Below are positions 55,656 through 64,000 of a stretch of 64,000 nucleotides of DNA, piece after piece. A program made the position numbers and the translations under genes. Below the pieces are notes generated by a model, which saw only the letters and a program-made list of their open reading frames with translations, ran no database searches and was not told the DNA's origin. This DNA comes from Lycorma delicatula (Eukaryota; Arthropoda; Insecta; Hemiptera; Fulgoridae). Numbering within the stretch: position 1 is the stretch's first letter; every line of letters starts with the position of its first letter. The stretch lies in NCBI RefSeq assembly GCF_047948215.1, contig NC_134465.1, forward strand, positions 53,515,841 to 53,579,840, in the 5' to 3' direction.

Positions 55656-56448
55656 TATAACTATAATAATATACTTATACCAACAAACCATACTTAACAA
55701 AATTATACTCTTGTTTTTCCTTCATTTAAATAAACTTTTAAATAATTAAAACAATCAATTTTCACAGTCATCCCAGTGCTAAGTCGCCAACAGGTTTTCT
55801 AACAATGAGCTGACACTAACTTCTCAAATAATCTACAGTGGTATAAACATCAATTTCTAACTTATATTTATAAAACAATGGAGACATAAAACTCTACCAA
55901 AAATTTGATTTCAAGAATTTTACTTTTGAACAGAGTGCTCTCTGTTGGAAAAATATTTAAACGTTTTTTGCTTTAGCACAAATTTATCATGTTACCTTCT
56001 TAATGGTGTTCTATACACAGAAATGTTTCTATTTACTTTTTAATTAAAAAGAAATTAGAATTTTGTGTAGGTATAAGCAAGATAGCTCACTATGTGCCTT
56101 ACATTTCTGTAAGGATGGTTTATGTTTATGGTTTACTAATTTTTATATAGTAAAAAAATTAGCAACTTATCATATTTAAAACATATTCAGTAATGTTGTA
56201 TTATGACTTTATTAACATTGCCACCTCAGATCCTTGAATATGATTCAAAGTGAACTCTTCACAGTTCTAGGGTTAATTTTTATTTATTTTTTTGTAATTT
56301 CTTGTTTTTGGAGTGGTTAAAATCTCCATATTAAGCAGGAGTACTTGAGTTTTAACATTCATTCATGTCTTTTTTTTTTATGTAAAACAAGCTCAAAACA
56401 GTCTGTGAGTGTAAATAGTTTGCTCTTTAATGAATATTATCTAATAAT

Positions 56449-56512
56449 AATGGTGCTTATTTTGCGTTACTAAAAATATGGTCAATCAATGTAACACAAA
56501 ATAAGCACCATT
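56449..56512. repeat. 22-bp-arm hairpin, one mismatch, 20-base loop
   Basis: AATGGTGCTTATTTTGCGTTAC (56449-56470, first 20 bases AATGGTGCTTATTTTGCGTT) pairs with 56491-56512 apart from one position. The size and loop are compatible with a MITE relic or a microRNA-precursor-like fold. Sequence cannot decide between them. Confidence 0.7.
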
Positions 56513-57689
56513 GTAGATTTAATCGATATATTTTTGTCATTACTCTTTACTAGTTAAATTTATTTGCTCTTTATTATCTATTATTCTGGAAAGTAAAATT
56601 AAAATTATAATTTGTTGCTAGATATAAATTTAGGTATATAATAATCAAAGAGCAGTATTATTAATTTTTTTTAAATTATATTCAAAACGTAACAATTGCT
56701 GTAATATAAATTGTATATGGGGCTAATCATTACTTGCTTTTTATGAAATGAAGTATTGTGTTTTAGCTGTGATTTTTTTTTTTTTAATTTTTATTATAAA
56801 AATATATTTTTAATGTTATATCTAGTATTAATAATATTTAATTTGTATTAAAGGTTTTGTTGTGTTTACCCTAATTGTTTGTAAATGTAATTTGGCCAAT
56901 AAAAATGTAATAATAGAAGGATATATGCTTAAAATTTGTATCATCTTAGTTTTTTAGCTCGTATACAGGTGTCCATTTTAAATGTATCTTCATTGGGATC
57001 TTGTAACCCAGAAAATCTATGAACTCTAAAATAGGAAACTTTTCATCGATTATTTACTTAATTAAAAATATCATATCAGTTATTTTATCTTGCCATTTTT
57101 CTGTTTTATAACTTTTTTGTATGCAATAAATAATTCAAAAAATTTTTATTCTTGGACAGTTTCCCTTAAAGGGTAACTATTCAAGAGCTACACATTTCTA
57201 GTTATACTTAACAAAATATAGAATGGTTTAATACATTTTTCAAAATGTAAGACTTTTATCAATGGTTTGTAAATTTATTTTCATTAAAAAAAGTTTTCTA
57301 AGTATTACATTTTATTTTTCCTAAATTGTAATAAGAAGTTAATTGCTAATATTTTTTATGTTGTCTAATTTTTTTTGGATTAGACATCAACTGTCATTAG
57401 CCTCTCCCAAAAAAAAATTCTCCATCCTGATAAAAAAACTAGTGACCTAGTTAAAAAATCAGTCTGTCAAATAAACAGACTATTATTATTATCCCAAATA
57501 GCACAGGATAACGAGAGATGTTATCAAATCATAAAAAAGGTGAAAAGGACTTGCAATTATTTAAAACAATCCGTAAAAATAGATGTATTGGTATTTAAAA
57601 ATTACAACCTGCACAAAAACATAAAAATACATCATCGTTGTATTAAACTTATAGGGTTTTCCTCCTTCCAAAACTGTGCAAATATGCAG

Positions 57690-58290
57690 AAAACTCACCG
57701 TGCCCATTGAGCAGCTGTATCAGGGTCACCTCCCCATGATTTCACAAGCTGAACCATTTACCTTGTCCAGGCACCAATAGTCCTGCCATTCCTCAAAGAG
57801 CATCCTCTCCGCCTCCTTCTGTGGCACTCGGAGATGCACAGGGGGTATCCCTGCCATGACCTCCACTGCATTCCTGAAGATCGTTCTGAATGCCGACACT
57901 ATTCTCAGGGCTGCTCATTGTTGTAGTGCCACAACTTTTCCCACACATTATGCTTCATGTCAATTGCACTCACCCTCACATGGGCACTATATACAGCACT
58001 ATAGACATTGATACAGACAGCACCAACCTCCTCTTTGACGAACATGGTCCTGTTTGGTTTGCCATCACCTTCCAAGCTTATGCAGTACTTGCCCCTGGTC
58101 ATTCCATTACCTGGCCGGGTGTTCATTTTATCTTATGTTTCTTTGCAGCCACATGCCTAGGTATTTAACACACCTGGATGTGAGAATGTCTAACACCTCC
58201 CTTAAATTTATCTCCTATAGCTACCATCTACCATTCATTGCAATTGCAGCATCCTGTATAAAGGCATGTGCGAAGCTATTATGCTATACG
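57690..58290 (-). mobile_element. R1-like LINE remnant, RT 3' region
   Basis: The - strand reads RIVSAFRTIFRNAVEVMAGI, PPVHLRVPQKEAERMLFEEW and upstream YLGVWLQRN in broken frames. The RxVSAxRTxxxxAxxVxAGxPPxxL block is typical of R1/TRAS LINEs after the RT. Stops are frequent. Confidence 0.65.
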
Positions 58291-58559
58291 TGGTGCCTGT
58301 TTGAGTGGATAGGCTAAAATATAAAAATTATCGGAACATATTAAGGACTCAACGCCTAATATAGTATAACCACCCATTACCGTTAACAATATTCAAGGGA
58401 GGCAATCTTGGTGATATCAGGCGTCTTTCAACCAAAAGACTTGATTGTCTGAGAAGCAGCAGTGGTATGTCGCTAAGAAATCTGGTGAGTTGACTTCGGA
58501 TACAGTTTGAGAAATTGAAGATGGCAGTGCCTTGTGGCAAGCCAGATGGCATGAGACAG

Positions 58560-59000
58560 ATGGTGGCATTACAGACAGTTGGTGTTACGCCTCTTGGGTG
58601 CACCCTAATTAATATATGATGCAATTTTTTTTCTGGTCATGGTGTTTTTAGGGACAGACTACAGAAATTCGGCCTGGTAGATTCTGGGATGTGTCTTTAG
58701 TGTGGACAATTGGACCATGTTCTTTGAGTGCTTGAAGTTAAGAGTTAATGCGTACGGAGACCATCTGTCGGCTTGGATCTTATCGGGTCAATGTTGGATC
58801 TCTGTGTAAACTGGAGGAGCCAGGCCAAATGGTAAATAGTGGAGAGTTTTACAGTGTACTTGGCAAAGGAAAGGATTGCTGAGGAAGCAATCTATAGCTC
58901 TGCTTGGATTTATCTTGTATTCTGTTTTTGTTGGTTTTGTTTTATAAATTGTTTTTGTTGTTCTTGTCCTTTGTTTTGTTTTGTTTCTATGTTACTGTCT
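58560..59000 (+). mobile_element. R1-like LINE remnant, C-terminal zinc-knuckle region
   Basis: The + strand at 58,630-58,760 reads FSGHGVFRDRLQKFGLVDSG, MCL, a stop, and CGQLDHVL. This resembles the LTxHGxFxxYLxxxGxxxxxxCxxCGxxDTxxHxLFEC end of R1-type LINEs. It is opposite in orientation to the fragment at 57.7-58.3 kb. Confidence 0.6.
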
Positions 59001-59639
59001 TGTTATTGTTCCGTGTAATATTTTTATGTTTTGTGATGTGTTGAACTCACTTTTACCTTCTACGGATAGGTAGTTCACAGTTCCTTTGTTTAGTTAGGTC
59101 TTTTCAGTCTTGCTTAAACTCTGTGAGATGTGTTTTGTTTTGAGTTCATTAAATAGTAGTACATTGGTGGCATCCTGGCCGAGGTGGACTGGAATATGTC
59201 AAAAGTCGAGGTTTTGAAAATGACTTCTGGTAAAGCCTATAAGGACTTGGAACAGCGGGGGTGGCGGAGGAGGGTGTCTTCCCCTACAGGTCAGGTGCTT
59301 AGGATAAGCCTCAAGTCTCAAAAGTGTACTTACTAACAGCTATCTTATCTTTTAAATTACATTATCTTTTGTAGAGACTAGAAAGTTGCTCATATGTCTA
59401 ATATGAAGGATCAGCGTATAACTTGGATTTGTCTTATTTTTGATTTTGTCTCCCAATATTTCCTACGTTATGAGAAGTTTCAAGCATTCCACAATTACTT
59501 CTTACAAACCAGATATGCACACTTCACTCACCCAAAGACAATGTTTTCAAGAACATATCTTTTTAAACCTGTAACCGTTGGTTAACAATTTTTAAATGGG
59601 TATGCAAATGTACTTATCTGTTCAGATAAGTAGAGCTTT

Positions 59640-60085
59640 CAGCTCTTCTCCTATTTGTAGGAATTAAATCTACAAGCAAGATTATATGTATTTCTCTTTT
59701 TCACCCCCAGTCCATTTCTTTCCAGAATTTTTTCTGCAAATTCACTGTTTTCTTCTGCTATGTCAGAGCAGTGTCTGATATTGGATTTCTTACACGAATT
59801 GTTTACACAACAAGCTCCTAGTTTCCTTCCTTCCCGCTCAGCTTCGTGTACATCTTTCTTACTTTCTTTATCTTGGCGGAAACCAATATATTAATACTTC
59901 TTGTCTTAATAATTTGTTTTAATTCAACCTTCGTTTTATTTTCTTTGAAGAATTGACATTGCCTCCATTTCTTTACTCTACTAACAGAAAATGGTTCTTT
60001 ATTACATTCTGATGATTCAACTTTCTCATGAAGATACTTACTCTGAGCCAGATGAATCAACGTTTCTTCTGTAAAGATACAGAAT
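59640..60085 (-). pseudogene. frameshifted protein remnant with Cys-rich C-terminal part, unassigned
   Basis: On the - strand the first frame (ends 59,818) follows an acceptor-like CTGTATCTTTACAG at about 60,083-60,070. It reads EETLIHLAQSKYLHEKVESS, CNKEPFSVSRVKKWRQCQFF and KENKTKVELKQIIKTRS. A second frame, open from about 59,890 to 59,658, reads YIGFRQDKESKKDVHEAERE, GRKLGACCVNNSCKKSNIRH and CSDIAEENSEFAEKILERNG, ending near a TAG. Both charge-rich pieces flow into one another if a frame break near 59,890-59,900 is allowed. The KLG(x)CCxNxSCKKS pattern resembles the Cys-rich linker of uncharacterised insect transposon-linked proteins, a recollection rather than a proof. Confidence 0.5.
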
Positions 60086-60089
60086 TTTG

Positions 60090-61636
60090 AAAATAAATTA
60101 ATTTATTTACATTATTGTTTTTTTTCTTATTCGTTAAAGAAATTTGGGAATTTGCAAAGTAATGTAATTTTAATTCTAGTGGAAAGGTAGGCATGACAAA
60201 TGACTATTTAGTGTTTAGAAATTTAATTATGAAAAATTAAATAACAATCATGTAAAGAGCATGTTTTTTTTTATATTTGCAGTCACTTGGAACTATAGTA
60301 ATACTTAAAAATAGACAAAAGACTTGATTCATTAAAAAAAGATCTACCATAATTAAAAATATTACAGTACTTATAATAAATAAAAAGTAAAATAAAACTG
60401 TTGATTCTCACTTGAGTACATTAAAAAACAATTTACAAAAACTAATTACGTTAGCATTTTACATTAAGTTTTACACCTTGTAATTACTGTTAATACTAAA
60501 ATAATTTAAAAAAATAGGAAACATTTACTTACCTTAAAGATGAATAAGTCAGTTAATAACGATATTAGTTATACAGCTATTATTAATGATCTTGTAAACA
60601 AACAATAACTTAATTCATTTTAAAACTGTCAAAATAAAAATAATTTGCCAACATAATCTTTACTACCAAGTAAGTTAAACAGCGATGCTAGCGATTAATA
60701 GAAAAACCATGTATGTGACATATACAAGGTTATGCCAGCAATAATGCTAATGCTAAATAATTGTACTTCCATGTATGAGGTACTGCCAAATGATGAAAGT
60801 ATAATAAATAGGAACCATTTGTGTAAAAATCACCATTTACAAAAAAAGTCACAAGGTTCTGGTTCTTTAGTCATTATAAAAAAACTAATATATGAGAATA
60901 TGATATTTCTAATGCAATTTATAATCGAGGAAAGTTCATCATTTAAATTTTTTTTTAGTTTTTCTATTTCAGTAATTGTATACTCATACAAAATGAATAC
61001 TGTACATTACTGTTATAAATTCAGATACCAATGTTTTGTATTTTACATTTATATTTTTGTAAGCTAAATTACCTTATTTTTATAGTAACTAAAATTCTTT
61101 TTATTTGCAATAAATACAAATATTTAAAATCAAACTGATCACTGCCAGATTCTTTTTTGTTTATTATATTTATTGTTTTTTAATCCTTTTGCAATGGTAA
61201 ATTAAAATTTCTAGTCAAGTCCTATTTGATTACTATAATACCATCTGAGGGAAAAGTTACTATTTTCTTTATGTTTAGTACTGTTTACCTTTCTTAGCTT
61301 TATTCTTTTATTATACGTTGATGTAATTTGGAATAAACTCCATTGCCAAAACTTATTAACAGTACTCAGCATGGAAATTATAGTATTCTTAGCAGAAAAT
61401 ATAATTATTATCCTTATTACAAAAACTTACTAACATTAATATTTATCAAATTATTCTTATTATTCAAGTAATATTGTCAGAATGTTGTTACAACTATGTA
61501 AAATTATTCTCTGAAATATTATTTTAGTATTTAAGTAAACAATTTTTTTTAAATTTATAAAAATAGTGTGTGTACATATTTATATATATTATATATGTTA
61601 TTAGATACACACATTGCAAGTAAAGAAAAAAAAAAG

Positions 61637-61689
<53 letters not shown>

Positions 61690-62900
61690 AGGGTTTTCCT
61701 CATCGTCAGTTAATCAAAAATCTTTTGTAAAAATTACACATTAAAATTAAAAGATTAAAAATTGTCAAGTATTGTAAAATATGTAGTCAAAAGTTAAAAT
61801 AACTACTCTAAGGGAAAACCCTTGAAAGCACTTTTAATGTAAAAATTGGAGAAACAGTAAGATAAGGTAAGAATTATTGTTAAATTCTGTACTGCTGGTA
61901 GAAAGCTAAGTTTTACTTTTTTATATATGTAGAAAAAATTTCCAAAATTTTTTAAAGTATTTTAAACACCGATTGCAAATGTTCATTTTCTGGATAATAA
62001 TTTTAAAAAATGTTAAGTTTAATTTAATAAACTTTTATTTCTTGCTTTTGATCTATTTTAATTTTAGAAAATGTTTATATTATCAGCAAATAATTTAACA
62101 TTTTTGCAACTTAACATTCCAAGATGAATTATTAATAAAAATTAGAATATCAATAGACTTAAGATATTTCTTATGTTTCTTTGTTTTTTCTAATTATCTA
62201 AAAACAATTGTTAATACAGATTAGAAAGATAAGATCTAAAGCATTTAAAGCAATATAAACAATAGCATAACTTTTAAAGTCTGTAAAAAAAAAAATGCCA
62301 TTTTTTTGCACTGTATAATTTATACATTATAAAACGATTTGCATTGATTCTAACATTGAATATTTTAAATATTTCATGAGAACATAGTTTTTCGTTTTAT
62401 TTTTTTGTAACTTGTTTAATTTCTCATAATCTTGTAAGTCAAGCAATCTTCTCATATGAGTTAACAATAAACTACAGAATTTAGGTGAAGCTTGTAATCT
62501 TCTGAACAAACTGGATGTTGTATGGAAATAAGCCCAAGTGCCTTAAAATTAACCATAATGATATAAAGGACAGTTTCCAATTGATAAGAAATCTTTGGGC
62601 CAAAATCTGGGTTTTCCTTGTGTTCTTTATTCTATGTATTGAATGTGTAAAGTCAGAGAAAGATAATTCAGAAACAGTCTTGTTGAAAACGGACAACAAT
62701 TATTCTTGATGTTGAAAGTGCCTACAGTATATTCTATGAGTAAATACAGAATTATTGTTTTCGAAATAAAACTTAGTGGATCAGATTGAACTGTTTGTCG
62801 TAAATCTCCAAGGCTTTGAGTCTAAAAATAAATTGGCCTAAAATATTTTGAATAATATTCATTTGTAAAATCATCAAGGAACTTTTGCTCCATTTATATA
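60090..62900. other. AT-rich intergenic DNA, no gene seen
   Basis: Contains an A-rich run and (AT)n at about 61,626-61,684 and many TATATA stretches. The open frames at 60,732-61,067 and 62,481-62,709 have AT-driven composition and no recognisable motif. Confidence 0.5.
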
Positions 62901-62904
62901 CACT

Positions 62905-63345
62905 AGGGCAGTCCAATAAGTAATGAGACAACTGTAGTTCAATAAACTTTATTCTGAATTTACATTTATATATTTCTTTTCAAAATAGTCTGCAGCACAT
63001 ATGGATTGAAAAGAAAACATAAAGGACACAGCACACACAACAAAACCGAAGGGAAAATGAAAAGACAGATGAAAGGATGGTGGCTAGTTCACAAAGAAAG
63101 TGCCCAGGATAGTCCTTATCTTACTCCAGTTCGATTGTCCACTCCATTCCCCATGACATGTTAGTTTCATATACCTGGTGAAGTTTGTGTGGCTTCCCTG
63201 GAGTACGCGAATTGTCATTGATGCAAGGGCCAGAATGAAGAGGCCTAGGTTTTGGAGATCCACAGAATTTGTTACTCCAAACCCCATGCCAAGACAATGT
63301 GCTAGATCTTACATGGGGTCTCACATTATTGTGATACAATAGAAA
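62905..63345 (-). mobile_element. possible mariner-like remnant
   Basis: GGGCAGTCCAATAAGTAATGAGAC at 62,907 (first 20 bases GGGCAGTCCAATAAGTAATG) resembles a mariner end. On the - strand near 63,338 a short LLYHNNVRPHVRSS resembles the second-Asp block (HDNARPH), with Asn for Asp. The rest is not alignable by eye. Confidence 0.4.
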
Positions 63346-64000
63346 TTCTTAAATATTTTTTCCAGAGCATTTTTTTTTAAAGTGAGAACATTATCTTTAA
63401 CACTTAATGTGCTAAAGATTTATAGACCTCTGTAGATCCATAAATTCAAAAATTCTTTGGATTATTCAAAATTATTCATTACCCAAAAATTCTTTACAGA
63501 CAAAAGAGTACTTGTATTTAATCAGTCATTAAGAGCCACGGAAACCAACAACATGCAACACATTTCATATGTAAAAACTGTCAGAGTATTCTTTGCACTG
63601 CTTTTTAAGAGGTGTAGCAGTTCCCTTAACTGCTGCAAACCTATTCCATGATCTTTCTCATGTGATGGCGTTTGCTATGAACATTGAATGCTTGGTTGAC
63701 CACATCTTGCCATGCCAAAAAAAAAATTTTGCATATGACACACACTTTTCAATGAATGTTTCTTTTAACATTTTGGTTTTAATGGTAGACGATAACCCTA
63801 CAAACTTTGATGACCCTACACATGAATGATGACAGACATTCAGTGACTACAACAATCAATTTGAAAGTGATGGGAAATAAACAATACATCTGGGTACTGA
63901 TATAAGGGACGGCGGCCACTTATATAAGTAGGACGGCCACTTTGCACACTTTAAATTTCCTTATGAAAATCAGTCTCAAAATCAAAACCATCCTCATATA
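63346..64000. other. window end, nothing recognised
   Basis: AT-rich DNA with small open frames. GGCGGCCACTTATATAAGTA at about 63,911 is partly repeated as GGACGGCCACTT about 20 bases on. No gene is supported. Confidence 0.45.

Larger units (their letters stand above)
54730..57680. other. AT-rich intergenic DNA with two palindromic elements
   Basis: No gene seen. Contains a diverged inverted repeat at 55,486-55,655, a near-perfect hairpin at 56,449-56,512 and long T/A runs. Confidence 0.5.

Noticed and set aside
60732..61067. 111-codon + strand frame as a gene
   Set aside because: Composition is AT-driven (Ile/Phe/Tyr/Lys-rich) with no motif or splice context.

Overview
The window is AT-rich eukaryotic nuclear DNA, almost certainly from an insect. 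It holds one recognisable host gene, the 3' part of a king-tubby/Tubby-like gene on the + strand. Its protein resembles insect Tubby proteins throughout. The rest is intron or intergenic DNA packed with insect-type transposons: mariner/Tc families, Tigger, hAT, RTE-, R1/I- and CR1-like LINEs, Penelope-like elements and tRNA-derived SINEs. A hemipteran is plausible from the repeat mix, but the sequence alone does not prove it.

Layout. 1-14,971 (upstream, or an early intron of the tubby gene): a decayed Penelope-like element split by a SINE, a second SINE, an RNase-H-bearing LINE remnant, a foldback element of about 2.1 kb with an unfamiliar protein remnant, two tail-sharing SINEs, a hAT remnant cut by a SINE and a LINE, two mariner pieces, a long inverted repeat and a 37-bp minisatellite. 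14,972-35,835: seven tubby exons with GT-AG introns and consistent phases, ending at TAA 35,833-35,835. The introns carry Tigger, Tc/mariner, Penelope and CR1-like remnants and one nearly complete Tc/mariner element with terminal inverted repeats (26,829-28,168). 35,836-43,600: tubby 3' flank, more mariner and LINE fragments, and a zone of diverged direct repeats with a striking 30-bp-arm hairpin at 40,951-41,016.

43,602-53,464: a full-length RTE-type LINE on the - strand (43,602-46,851) with a perfect 13-bp target duplication. Its 5' half plus about 1.06 kb of flank is tandemly triplicated (units of about 2.77 kb). 53,465-64,000: mariner and R1-like LINE remnants, hairpins, a frameshifted cysteine-containing coding remnant at 59,640-60,085, and otherwise AT-rich DNA.

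The tubby exons encode a phosphoinositide-binding Tubby domain with both family signatures intact. The other coding sequence is transposon-derived and mostly broken. No operon, CRISPR array or prokaryotic feature is present. The least explained items are the 2.77-kb triplication, the foldback element with the HGKGPCDGIGGT-type remnant, the 40.95-kb hairpin and the 59.6-60.1 kb reading-frame remnant.
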